DNA of 64,000 nt from Hippasteria phrygiana. Lineage: Eukaryota; Echinodermata; Asteroidea; Valvatida; Goniasteridae. Both the position numbers and the translations under genes were made by a program. The stretch covers positions 558,001 through 622,000 of the forward strand of contig JAZGUH010000564.1 in assembly GCA_037893225.1 (NCBI GenBank), given 5' to 3'. Position 1 is the first letter of the stretch; every line of letters begins with the position of its first letter. The notes below the pieces were generated by a model. The model made no database searches. It was given only the letters and a program-made list of their open reading frames with translations, and was not told where the DNA came from. Below, one piece after another: positions 41,034-51,821 of the stretch.

Positions 41034-42400
41034 CACTGCAAAAAACGTGTTGAGACAATAAACATTTGGCTAAACACTTTCTTGCTATCAGTTTGTAAAC
41101 ATGTCTTATCACTAAACACTTGCAGTGTTTAGCAGGAAAACACTTGATGTTTAGGTATTAAATCACTTTGATGTTTAGAAATACAACATTAGGTGTTTAG
41201 AAATTAAACATTGGGCATTCAGAAATTAAATATTATCGTTGACCACAACAAAAGGAAAAGCGAACTTCACTGATTCATTTCTCATTGAACATTTAATTTT
41301 ATTACTTTCCATCATGTCTATATAAAGTTTACATTTTGAACAATTAATTAAAATATGCTTCAATTTCAATGTAAGTCATGCATTAAATTCAATTTTTCAT
41401 TTCATTCAATATACAAACATGTACATTTTATACAAAATTCATTTAGCATTAAAGTCGAGTGATTAAAATCAATGTCCACTTGTGCATTTATTCAACATTT
41501 GTAACCTGGTACCACAAATTTGAGCGGAAAGTCACTCTATGGCTTTCTGAGTTACAAGCAGAAAACAATTTTCACTGAAAATTTTAACAACTGTACATTT
41601 CAAGAACCCTAACACATCATACTTCAAAGTTTTAAAAATGAATTCATTCTCAAAATATATCACAAACAGATCACAAACTTTGAGCTCCATTTTCTCAAAA
41701 CTGCTGCCAAAACGTATCAGGGGGGGGGGGGGGGGGGGGGGGGGGGTAAGGAATGAGGTACCAGAACACACATCATATCAAATTCAAACTTTTAACCTGT
41801 ACTTTTAGGAAATATCGTAATCTTGATATTTAAGTTTTGTAACTTTACACTCATTTTGTGTCAACAGGTCACATTCTATTTCAGTTCATATAATAATAAT
41901 TCACAAAACAAATCTGAAACATGTCTGAATACGTATACATGTTACCAGGGGTCGAATTTACCAGGGAAAGAGTCCCTCCATCGTATTGTTTTAATTTCCT
42001 CTTCCCCTCCTTTAAATTGCTTCCCTGAACTGCAAACAAAATATTTGTTATAAGGAACAGGAAATAGATCATGGTAGCGATTTAGGTGACCAGGATCAAC
42101 GGACCATGAACAAAAGATGAGGACAAATTGTGCGAACTGTGAAACCATACGATCAGGATGCAAAGAAATAGCATTTAAACCCTATTTTGCCGAGTATGCC
42201 CTTAAAAAATCGAGGTGAAATATTAAGGCATGTTAAACTGACAGTAATTTCTTCATCTTTAATCATCTCATAACCAAGGCTTCTTTTGTGTGTCTTAACT
42301 TTTAAGCCAAAACTCTAAACTTCTTCAACATTTCTTGAATCATTTTGCTTTTAAAACCTTTTAGAGCATCCTGAACAGCTGAACTTACTAATATTAAATG
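41034..42400. other. AT-rich DNA flanking the array; no gene seen
   Basis: From 41,034 to about 41,230 the motif TGTTTAG/CTAAACA recurs on both strands, including the perfect palindrome TAAACACT-tgc-AGTGTTTA near 41,125, which suggests a decayed foldback element at the array edge. A run of 27 G occupies 41,720-41,746. The short frames on both strands here have no recognisable product. Confidence 0.5.
41720..41746 (+). repeat. Poly-G tract (27 G)
   Basis: Uninterrupted G27. Similar tracts occur at 54,584-54,602, 54,625-54,639, 56,990-57,009 and 57,052-57,065, and poly-C at 59,935-59,957 and 43,671-43,682. Confidence 0.9.
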
Positions 42401-43008
42401 AGTCATGTCCACTCACATGTATATGTGGCAATTAGTGTGTAGGACTAGAGTCGACGCTAGAGTCTGACTCAAGTCAGTATTTTTTTGGACTTGAAAAATC
42501 GACATTAAAAAAGGACTTGTGACATCACTTGACTTTAATGATTATTTTGCGGGGTCGAATTTCAGGTAAAAATATGTTAGACAGCTGGGCTTGTAGCACA
42601 ACAAATTTACTAGACCAGAAGGTATTTCACATGACCAATGGTAAAAATAGAAACAAATAGTGTTTGAATGAGTGTGCTGTTTTGATTTTTCCCCTTTGCT
42701 GACCTTGTTGGGGGAAGGGTTAGAAATGCTGTTTTGATTGAAACTCCCTGCCTCAAAACTAAAACATTGCTATTCCAGAAATGATGGGGCTTTTTCAGTT
42801 CACCAAATATAGAAAAAAATGGACTTTAATTATAGCATTTCACGCAGTGTTCGACAAAAATCACAAGACCACGGGACTAGTTCGGTCAAGAGTTCACTAG
42901 ACCAAAGCTCAAATCACTGGACTCAGTCCAGTGGATATTTCGATCCCTGCTTGACTTAAATTTTACCTGTGACTTGACTCAAAAAAAGTTGAACAAATAT
43001 ATTGACTT

Positions 43009-43219
43009 GAGCAGGGTTTCAACCTGTGACCTCTGGATAACCGTACCAGTGCTCTACCAATTGAACTATCCATTCTTATATTGCCAGTTCCCCAATGTGT
43101 CCTTGTTCAGGGAGCACTAGTCAGAAGACAAACCTGTAATCACCATGTTGCCCGGGGTTCACACCCAAAGTCATGATTCCAGTAACAATGTTGTCAACCG
43201 AAGCAACGGGATCACTCAG
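43009..43219 (-). mobile_element. Diverged solo copy of the array SINE
   Basis: On the minus strand a tRNA-like box (TCCAGAGGTCACAGG region, A-box relic AGTTCAATTGG) is preceded by the array body: CAATATAAG and GACTAGTGC are recognisable, and the far end has GTGATCCC. Many substitutions and small indels make it an old dispersed copy. Confidence 0.65.
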
Positions 43220-43267
43220 AGGAAACAGCTTTTAATGGCTTCTGACTTGCAAACCGCAAACAAGGAA

Positions 43268-43376
43268 ATTTGGGAATTTCAAACATACGGCTGGATAAGC
43301 TCAGTTGGTACAGCACTGATACAGTAATCCGGATGTTAAAACTCCAGTCAATTTCTTTGTACAACTTTGAAAATAA
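43268..43376 (+). mobile_element. Fragment of the array SINE, plus strand
   Basis: TTGGGAATTTCAAACATACG, then an A-box match (AAGCTCAGTTGG), then ATTTCTTTGTACAACTTTG, which corresponds to the tail of the array unit. It lies in opposite orientation to the copy just upstream. Confidence 0.55.
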
Positions 43377-43779
43377 ATGTTGTTATTTTCATGTTCAAAC
43401 TTCACAACAGCATGGTGTTTTCTCTGTCTCAACAATTCTAAGATTTAACTCCAAACTTTTTTTAAACATTCTTTGAAATTATTTTGATTTATGTCGTCAT
43501 GCAATATAGTATGATCATACATGCTGAAGTGACTCTAGTCTCTTCTGGAATTTGAAAAAAAATGCATGAATGTTCGAAAGAGGACACCCCGTCTCTGAGC
43601 AAGAACAGTTGGAGAAATCTGACTGAAGTCAGTAATTGTTTTACTTTTGACTTGAAATAAAATTACAGTTCCCCCCCCCCCCAAAAAAAAATGACTTGTG
43701 ACTTGACAAAAACATTACCTACGATTTGACTTTGAAAATAATGATTATTTTGCGACTTGCCTTGAATAAATTTGACTTG

Positions 43780-44300
43780 CTGGCATTAATAATTAACAGA
43801 ACGCGAAGGGTCTGATGTACATGTAGCAAGCTGAGGTGATATTTGTGCAGTGCATGCCAGTTCATGCCATGCAGATCAGTGCCGTCGGTTACAGTTGTGT
43901 TACGAGGCACCAAACTGCTGTGCCGAACATGACTGATCAGTATAGAGAAGCAATGAGAAAGCGACATCTGAAACGACTGGAAAATGAAAATTAGCATCAT
44001 TGTGTAATATAGAATTCAGGCAAGTTTTCTCCCTATTTGATGAAAACACTTGGCAAATAAATGTTGAATGTCCTTGAAAAATTGAAAATGATTAATTTCA
44101 GTCAGCAGAGATTTAATGAGATTTTTTAATGCAAAAAAAGGTGTTTGAGATAGCAATCTGAAATCAAACAATTGTTTTCTTTTTTAATTCACACTTAATC
44201 AACCTCTTCGCTCACATGTACATCCAGACTGGTTTTGTATCTCTACAGTGCTATTTTTAGACAGACTTTTAACAAAATTATGAAAATATGATGAAATTTT
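43780..44300. other. Intergenic DNA, nothing recognised
   Basis: AT-rich. A 93-codon minus-strand frame ends near 43,719 but shows no motif, and part of it overlaps the GACTTG repeat. Confidence 0.4.
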
Positions 44301-44304
44301 GCTG

Positions 44305-44694
44305 TTTGGAAATGTTCCTTATCTTTTATAAGAGTTGTTCATGCAAAAAAACACGTATACTGTGTTGTATTTAGTGAGTAGCGATTACAAAACAAAAAAT
44401 TGGCCTCTGACCTCTGACATCTAATCCGCAAAACATAGACTTATTTCCAGTAGTAAATACCACCGTCTAAATAATGCACAAAATACGCTGTAAGAGTCTT
44501 TAGGCTAGCGCCGCAGCCAGTGGCCTTGTAAACCTATCAGATGATCGCCAGGTTCCATTCTCTACCTCGCGACACAAATCGCCAGTGCTGCGCGCCGTGC
44601 CACAGTACATCAAAATGGATCAACAAAACGTACTTCAACCAGCTGCGACTGGAAATACGACTGGTGAACACGGTCCGCCATTTTGTGGAGTCAA
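44305..44694 (+). repeat. Long direct duplication, copy A (390 bp)
   Basis: Matches 59,190-59,593 at high identity over its whole length, in the same orientation, 14.9 kb apart. The right half is CpG-rich. Both copies contain an ATG (44,615 here) opening a shared reading frame of about 27 codons beginning MDQQNVLQPA. A single base difference in that frame (CAA/CAG) is silent. It could be a duplicated first exon and promoter or a shared transposon end; the sequence does not decide. Confidence 0.75.
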
Positions 44695-44708
44695 ACAAAT
44701 TTCGGTTT

Positions 44709-45335
44709 ACCTCACAATTCAGAAGGACAAGAACCAGAAAATGCAATGTACTTGCATTTAACATGTGTAGAGTAGGTTACCCCATAAATGTTGGACATTT
44801 TGCCATTTGATACCTCACAATTCAGGACAAGAACCAGAAAATGCAATGTACTTGCATTCGAAGTGTGTAGAGTAGATTACCCCATACATGTTGGGCATTG
44901 TGCCATTTGATACCTCACAATTCAGAAGGACAAAGAACCAGAAAATGCAATGTACTTGCATTCAACATGTGTAGAGTAGATTACCCCATAAATGTTGGAC
45001 ATTGTGCCATTTGGTACCTCACAATTCAGAAGGACAAGAACCAGAAAATGCAATTTGGATTCAACATGTATAGAGTAGATTACCCCATAAATGTTGGACA
45101 TTGTGCCATTTGATACCTCACAATTCAGAAGGACAAGAACCAGAACATGCAATGTACTTGCATTCAACATGTGTAGAGTAGATTACCCCATAAATGTTGG
45201 ACAGTGTGCCATTTGATACCTCACAATTCAGAAGTACAAAGAACCAGAAAATACAATGTACTTGCATTCAACATGTGTAAAGCAGACTGCCCCAAACAAA
45301 TTTGACGTTGTGCAGTTCCCACCTCACAATTACCG
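44709..45335 (+). repeat. Minisatellite, ~103-bp period, about six units
   Basis: ACCTCACAATTCAG recurs at 44,709, 44,812, 44,912, 45,016, 45,115, 45,218 and, degraded, 45,321 (steps of 99-104 bp). Each unit contains ACAAGAACCAGAAAATGCAA and ATTACCCCATAAATGTTGG. A last weak echo lies near 45,598. It directly follows duplication copy A and ends just upstream of the first coding exon of the spliced gene. Confidence 0.85.
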
Positions 45336-45697
45336 GTATTTGGACGAAACTCTAAAATATATTTTATATTTTATTTTATGCAGTATAGATGCAGAGGAGG
45401 TTTACTCCATTATGACATTGTCATTGGATAATTCACAAATATTTGAACAAATTACCCTTAGTTACCCTGTACCTGTATGCAGAATGTGCAGATTTGATAA
45501 GCTCTACTCCATTAACCCTAACCCTCCCAGGGTGCGTGCAAAATCATATTAAAATTAGAAGATTTGGGACTGTTGGGGTTAATGATTCTACATGTATGAT
45601 ACCTCACAATTATACGTGGTATTTGTGTGCGACGTGTGCAGATGACATGTATATTACCACATTATTTTTGGACATTGTCATTTGCAGGTTTCACAAG

Positions 45698-48600
45698 ATG
45701 GCTCAGAGTCCACGGCCTAAAAAAGTTGCGTTCCAAGAAGAAAACTGTTTTAAAGGTATTAATTTTCCCCTTATTATTAAAATCTGAAGCTACAAAATGT
45801 AGCTTAGAAAGCTCGCTGTGATTTGTTCATACAGTGTACAGACAAATATGTTGCTTTACCATAGTCACTTGAAATGAAGGTTAAACATGTGTGTGCATCC
45901 TTTTGCACATGCACCCTTTCCCCAATGCAGCCCTCACATGTCTGCCACACACCCACCCACATGCTCTCACACACCCACCAGCTCACACAGTCATGTAAAC
46001 GGGTGCAATCGTGGACCTCCCATTGTTCCTCTTTTGTTTATACTCTAACTTTTTCGGAAGGCCTCCCATTGGTTTTGTACACGATTTTCAATCGTGGACG
46101 TTAGGTCAAACGTGGACCCCTTTGTCTACGCCCGAATTCTTTTGTCCTAGGTCCACGATTGCCGGCATATACAAACTCACACCCGCTTGCACACACAAGT
46201 GTGTAAATACCTGCAATCGTGGACGTCCCATTGTTCCTCTTTTGTTTATACTCTAACTTTTTCCGAAGACCTCCCATTGGTTTTGTACACGATTTTCAAT
46301 CGTGGACGCTCGGTCAAACGTGGACTCTTTGTCTGCACCTGAATTCTTTTATCCTAGGTCCACGATTGCCGGTATACATACTCACACCCCCCTCGCTTTC
46401 ACACCACCCCCTCGCTCTCAAACACCCACCCTCCCTCTCAAATCCCCCACTCTCTACATACCCCCACACATTTGCATTTCTGTGCCCACATGGTTTGTGT
46501 CTTTTTCAGGTAAATTTAGCATATTAATTTAACCTTCCTGTTCTCAAGGCCAAAATGGAGCCAGCTACCCTACATATCAAAACCTATTAAGTGACAGATT
46601 GAAACACACAATCTGTGAGAGTTGGTGTTTTAGAGTTTTTGATAGGCTGTGATAGTTATAAGTATACAATGTAGGAGGGTTTTACATTCCAAGAAACACT
46701 CAGTTGTCCCATTGCATACAAATCCATGTGCCGTTCTTTTTCCACCTAAAAAACATGGCCTAACCAAATTGTTGAAGTTGAGAAAAAATATTAATGTAAC
46801 CATTATTGTTTTATGCCCTACCCTCATCAACCACGGATTTTTTTAGTGATAAGTTCATTAAGTTGTTTCTGTGCAATACTTACCAGGTCACACCTTCCTG
46901 CCTATTCAAATGGAATGAAATGAGCATTTAATTCCAAGGAGTATGATTGAAAACAACATGGCCACACGTTTTTTTATTCTAGTACTGTGTGGTTGTAAAA
47001 AAAATGAATAAAAAAAAGGCAATAATAGTTTGGTTTTTATATAAGTAATTTTGTTTTCTTTGGCTTTTCTTTATTTTAGAAGGTCAGCCAGTTCTTGTCA
47101 AGTATGATGTCATTTGGTGGCCAGCATATGTGTCGACATCAACATTTCAGGATGGTAGACGAAAAACGACAAAGTGCTCATTCTTCAATGAAGAAGAAAA
47201 GTAAGTTCCTTTGTTTAAAATAGGAATTAACGCATGCTTTTCCACACACGTCCAAAACTAAAATCTTTACACCTGCACAGAATAACCAAAGGTGGAATAA
47301 ATTAGATTTGGATTTTATCATCACAAGCCTTCTTTTTCACAATTTAGTCCAAACCTTGCAACAGGTTCAGTTTCATTGTCGAAAATATTCACTGGAAGTT
47401 GGGTCCTTTTTCAACATGTATAGAATATCTGTATTGTTAAGGTGTGCCCCAAACCTCCACTGAGATTTATTTTTTAATAAAAAAGAATAATAACTATGGT
47501 AAATATGGACTTAAATTTTTTTTTCTCAATAGGTTGGAAGTTCGCGGAAGCAAAATAAAACATTTTACCAACCCAACAGACCCTCTTCTAGAAACAGGGA
47601 AAGGTACTCATTTATCAGTTATCTGTATCATTTGTTCACAACCATCCATTTAACAGAGTTCGTTTTTTCATTGGCGTTTAATTAATGAACTTCATTCACT
47701 TTCAGTTTTGTGTTATTTGTTAACGTCTTTTAAATCCGACCAATTTGTCTTCAAAATTATCATATGTGCAACAAATGGGGTAACACTCCTGCACTAGAAG
47801 GCCAGAACTTGTTCTTTGGTTTTTACTTGTTTTGGAACATTTAGAATTTGTTTTGAGTGGGTCATAAGAGTATGCTTTTAATGTTAGGGTGAGTTGAGGT
47901 ACATGTAGATTGGCCCTTTTGTGCTTTGTTTGAAGTCTATTGCAGGGTTCCCATAGTCATGGGAAAAATCACAGAATTATTTTATGTTACAAGGAGTCTT
48001 GGAAAATTAATATTCCAAGAAAGTCATGGAAAAGTCATGGAATCTTGCACAGCCTACATGTACGCATGTTGATGTGCTATAATTGGCCATGGCACTCTTC
48101 CAGTTTGCTTTCAGTACTTTACTATTCATCATGATGCATGTATGCCCTAAACTTGTGGCATGTTCAATGCAGCACTGCAATGCTCTTATGGTGCTCAGTG
48201 GTCATATGTCAAATTGAAAGGCTAGAAGGGGATGGCACCTGATGGCACCCCCTTTCCCCCAGAGCTTAGTACTTATCTTGTAAACAGTTTTTCATTTACT
48301 TGTAGGCCAGTGTGTTATAAATAGATTCCTAAGATGTAAAAATAAAAGCGTAAGAATTTGTCATCGAAAACCCTATTTTTGTCATGGAAGTCATGGAAAA
48401 GTCATGGAATTTTATTTTATGATTTCGGTGGGAACCCTGCTATTGGTTATAATGTTAAAAATAATTTAGGGGGGGGGGGTAATTCAGTCAGTTTTGGTTC
48501 TTTTTTTCAGTTCTTTTTAATGTACAGTTTAGCAATTTAATCTGCCAAGTTTATTGAATTTTTTTGATTTCTTATTCATTACTAACAACAGTTGAACAGT

Positions 48601-50155
48601 TGGTTTGAAATTTGATGCTCTTCATGGTTGAAACTTACCTTAAAGGTAGAATTAGAATATTCATTTCAGTGAATACATGTAATAGAATGATCAATTACCG
48701 TTTGTTGGACCCATTTGTACATTGTGGATGTACATGATCATGTTTCATGTTTTGATTGCATTAGTGTCGAAAATGTATCGTTCATGTACTTCTTAGCTTT
48801 AAGATTGTTTCTACACAAGCATTTTGATCAAGTGATCACCACGATGTCGCTTCCCAGGTTGTATCGTAAAACTGGGTGTGATCCCTGGCCACACGGCATT
48901 CTGGTGTTTATGACTTCTGACTAGCGCCCCTGAACAATGATACTGACAATTTGGGAGACCGCTAACATAGGGCAAGATAGCTTAGTATTCCAGAGGTCGC
49001 CGGTTCCAATCCCACTCCTGTCAGTTTCTTTGTTCACTTAAAAAAAAAAAGCATTTTGAAATAATTTCTTACACAAGTTAAAAGTGACCTGTTCTTCAGC
49101 CACTGCTGTGGATTTAACTAATTCTACTTTGTAGTTTCAACATTGTTGAATTTGAAGCCATCCTTTTGGTCTCAAATTCATGGATATTTGTGTTTAAAGA
49201 GCTTTATTGCATGCTGCTAATTTAATGTGACATTCACAATGAAGTGTCAACTGCTCAGTTCTTAGACATATTTGGTTTTAGTTTTTGAAAAATTGCTGAA
49301 CATTCCATAAAAAAGAAACGTATATTTCCATTTCCAGCTTACATCAAGAAGAAGGCTCCGTGCCACTTAATGAAATACATCATGGATATCGAAAAAGCAA
49401 ATCAGCTTCTCAAAGGAAAGTCGACATCACAAATACATGTAGATGGAGCAGTTCAGTCGGCAGCAATGATGACTTCAGCGCTGGGTGATGTTCCAGATTC
49501 CGTTCATGATGCGCAAGATTGCCCGTCAGCAGTTCAGGCTCCAGCAATGATGACTTCATGTGAAGATGAAGGTTCTCCAGAGCTAATTGATAAGGCACAG
49601 GGTGGTTCATCAGGTAGCTGCCAGCAAGCTCATATTAAGGGAAATAGACGAGTGAAGGTGTCTCGAAAGGTCTTTGGGCAGCGAGCTCGTCAAAAGCGGG
49701 CTTTGGCAGCAAAGGCTGCTCCATCACGTGGTGGTGACCGTGTTGCTGAATCAGATGAAGAGATGCTGGATTGTACTGAAGTTGTTCCAGATTCCGTTCA
49801 TGATGCACAAGATTGCCCGTCAGCAGTTCAGGCTCCAGCAAGGACTACATGTGATGAAGTTGCTCCAGAGCTGGTTGATAAGGCACAGGGTGGTTCATCA
49901 TGTAGCTGCCAGCAAGTTCATATTAAGGGGAATAAACGAGTGAAGATGTTTCAAAATGGCTTTGGGCAGCGAGCTCGTCAAAAGTGGGCTTTGGCAGCAA
50001 AGGCTGCTCCATCACATGGTGGTGACCGTGTTGCTGAATCAGATGAAGATATGCTGGATTGTACTGAGCCAGATTCCGCTCCAGATTCCACTCCAGATTC
50101 CGATCCGGATTCCGATCCAGATTCCGATCAACACGAGATTGCCCGTCAGATCTGA
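45698..50155 (+). CDS. Spliced gene: WWPA-motif protein with duplicated basic/acidic modules
   Basis: Four coding exons fit GT/AG rules and keep frame: 45,698-45,755, 47,080-47,200, 47,533-47,603 and 49,338-50,155, giving 355 residues. The ATG lies 10 bases after a TTTGCAG acceptor, so a 5' UTR exon must lie upstream, and its context (aagATGG) is strong. Residues about 21-62 contain VKYDVIWWPAYV, resembling the core of PWWP/Tudor-type chromatin-reader domains (my inference; the domain looks short). Residues about 155-345 are two 98-residue repeats with basic KGN(R/K)RVK and QRARQK stretches and acidic SDE(E/D)MLDCTE, ending in PDS repeats. The product is therefore plausibly nuclear. The stop at 50,153 follows an apparent frameshift, so the original protein was probably longer. 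I do not recognise the family. Confidence 0.65.
46005..46162. mobile_element. MITE-3 copy 1 (158 bp)
   Basis: Ends GCAATCGTGGACCT / AGGTCCACGATTGC are inverted repeats. Internal CAATCGTGGACG is a third copy of the end motif. No coding content; lies in intron 1 of the spliced gene. Confidence 0.7.
46213..46369. mobile_element. MITE-3 copy 2 (157 bp)
   Basis: Same element repeated after a 50-bp spacer, in the same orientation, with about a dozen substitutions. The flanking GTAAA and CGG(C/T)ATA are repeated too, so this is a tandem duplication including flanks, not two separate insertions. Confidence 0.7.
46370..47079. other. Rest of intron 1
   Basis: A CA/CCCTC-rich low-complexity stretch to about 46,480, then ordinary AT-rich sequence ending in a pyrimidine-rich TTATTTTAG acceptor. 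No gene seen. Confidence 0.6.
47943..48439. mobile_element. hAT-like MITE in intron 3 (497 bp)
   Basis: Ends CAGGGTTCCCA and TGGGAACCCTG are perfect inverted repeats of a widespread hAT-type terminus. CTATTG flanks both sides (47,937-47,942 and 48,440-48,445). Inside both ends the motif GTCATGGAAAAGTCATGGAAT is repeated in part, typical of this MITE type. No transposase. Confidence 0.8.
48828..49049 (+). mobile_element. Retroposed solo copy of the array SINE in intron 3
   Basis: Matches the array unit from GTGATCCCCACAATGTCGC through GACTAGCGCCC and CAATTTGGGAGACCGC to the tRNA-like box and TTTCTTTGTTCACTT, then a poly-A run (49,040-49,050). AGCATTTTGA occurs immediately before (48,818-48,827) and after (49,050-49,059): a target-site duplication. 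This shows the array unit derives from a LINE-mobilised element. The tRNA-like box lies at its 3' end, next to the poly-A, not at the 5' end as in ordinary tRNA SINEs. Confidence 0.85.
49490..50068 (+). repeat. In-frame 294-bp tandem duplication in the last exon
   Basis: GTTCCAGATTCCGTTCATGA starts at 49,490 and again at 49,784; both units run through DCPSAVQAPA, the basic patch and DRVAESDE. A 12-bp repeat (CCAGATTCCGCT-like, coding PDSx, six copies) follows at about 50,068-50,130, and a partial third unit (DCPSDL) follows that in a shifted frame. Confidence 0.9.
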
Positions 50156-50720
50156 CCAACCTTGATTTAAGTGAAAGCATGTCAAGAGAGACAAGAGTGT
50201 CACATAAGAAGTACCAAGAAAGAGCTATGACACCTGTGGTGGGTTCTTTGGGAGATGTTAAAGAAACAGCTGATTCTTCAGATGATTTTAATCCATGTGA
50301 AATTGGGCGTAAGTCAAGATTGATGAAAACACAGAAGAGCTTCCGAAGAAGGGTTCCAACCGTTGCTGTCATTTGTGGCTCATCAAGTGAAGACTTTGTG
50401 CCAGCTTCTGGAGACGAGTCGGACACATCAGTGGTGTTTGCCTCAACAAACACTGCAAGGCCAACTTCTCAAAGCGAGGACGAAGAAACTGCTCCTGAAG
50501 ACGACCTGGAACGAGACATAGTGAAGTTCACATCATACTGGAAGCGTCAGACCCTGTATGAAAGTCGGAAAGAGTCCGACATCATGGTGTCTGAGGACCT
50601 CACCGAGTTCCGTTCAAACTGCTTTACTTGGCAAGACAACTAAAGCGGGCAGGGAAAATTAGGTACTGCTGGACTCGTAATGGCAACATTTTCGTCCGGA
50701 GTGACTATATTAACATGTTC
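50131..50720 (+). pseudogene. Frameshifted continuation with LINE ORF1-like tail
   Basis: Just after the PDS repeat, a +1 shift restores TRDCPSDLTNLDLSES, matching the DCPSAV of the repeats, and stays open to 50,643. This part is Ser/Glu-rich with a KSFRRRVP patch. From about residue RDIVKFTSYWKRQTLYESR it resembles the C-terminal domain of LINE-1-like ORF1 proteins. After SEDLTEFRSN (about 50,620) a second shift continues into LLYLARQLKRAGKIRYCW and NGNIFVR, the usual end of that domain. No reverse transcriptase follows. Two indels mean the annotated end of the gene is uncertain: this may be decay, assembly error, or a cellular gene that captured a retroelement domain. Confidence 0.55.
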
Positions 50721-50831
50721 TTTTACATGCTCCTGTGCGTACGTCAACATGTCTTATTTACACCACGCCTTTATAGATATGTGGTGGCTGGTGGCATGTC
50801 TAATTCAATATATGCTGCAGCCTGTAACTGA

Positions 50832-51820
50832 TTTATTTTGAAGTCATTTGTTTAATGTTGATTTTAATGTATGACATTATTTGTTTTCCTTTTTGCACTA
50901 ATGCTGATGATAATATCTGGAAGCTGTATTGGGTAAAAGGGCCATTCTCTGGAAAGTGAGCCTGAACCATCAAAATTTTGAATTATATATATATACTATT
51001 GTAATTAAGTTGCCCAAGTGACCAAATTTATAAATTTAAGTTTTCTGAAAAAATATTTTCAAAAAGTCTTGCTAAAGTGAAAAAAACATTAATTTTAATG
51101 ATAATCATTTTTTCCACAAATGTTACCCCAAAATTTGCTTTTCTTGTTTTTGCACGGAATGCTTTCCAACTATGTAATTTTTTTTAAAGTGGAGGTAAAA
51201 ATATTACCATTGGGAGTATTTTAAATTAGTTTTAAGTCAAAATAAAGAAAACAAATTAATTTGGAGGGGTTTAAGCTAATTTGGAATTTGTGGTGAAACA
51301 TATGTCACACACGCGACAAAAACACACGAAAGTTTCAATTAAAAAAAAGAAAGATGTGAAATATAAAGTCATACTTTATTTTATAAATAAATACTAAAAT
51401 CCCTAAAATATTATTCTGAAATAAAAGACAAAACTTCTTGAACATTAAAAAAGACAGAAAAATCTGAGGGTCACACACGTAATATTTCTGTCACGTGTGT
51501 GACTGTCACGTGTGTGACCAATAGCATTTTGCTATTCAAAAATCCAAGCTCATGCACATCATGCTTTCAATGCATAATTTCCAATAGACAGGAGATGACC
51601 TAGAAATGTAGTACATTGTAACAAGTCGGTGTTCTTGACTGCACAGTATCTGCATGTGTTCTTGACTGTATCTGTACTGTATGAGTGGGTCAAGCTATAC
51701 GAGAGAGGACTTGGGACAAGGGGGATTAGGGATAACTAGCTACGAGAGGCTGTAATGAGTGAGCTGCATTGAGGTGCAATAGTGGGCACCTAGGTTTCAG
51801 ACGAACATTTGCCCGAGTGA
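50832..51820. other. Intergenic AT-rich DNA
   Basis: No gene recognised. A cluster near 51,470-51,522 has GTCACACACGT and two CACGTGTGTGAC motifs, with another GTCACACACGCG near 51,304; these may be remains of a transposon end. Confidence 0.45.
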
Positions 51821-51821
51821 A

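Larger units (their letters stand above)
42455..43760. repeat. Two diverged copies of a GACTTG-rich interspersed repeat
   Basis: The stretch 42,455-42,560 (TCTGACTCAAGTCAGTA, then GACTTGAAA, GACTTGTGAC, ATGATTATTTTGCG) is matched in order by 43,618-43,760. About 400 bp between them is occupied by SINE-related copies. No coding sequence is evident. Confidence 0.55.

Noticed and set aside
41532..41771. Minus-strand frame with a polyproline run
   Set aside because: The prolines come from the G27 tract; no other support.
45874..46532. Overlapping frames of 76-102 codons
   Set aside because: They lie in MITE-3 copies and CA/CCCTC-rich low-complexity DNA in intron 1.
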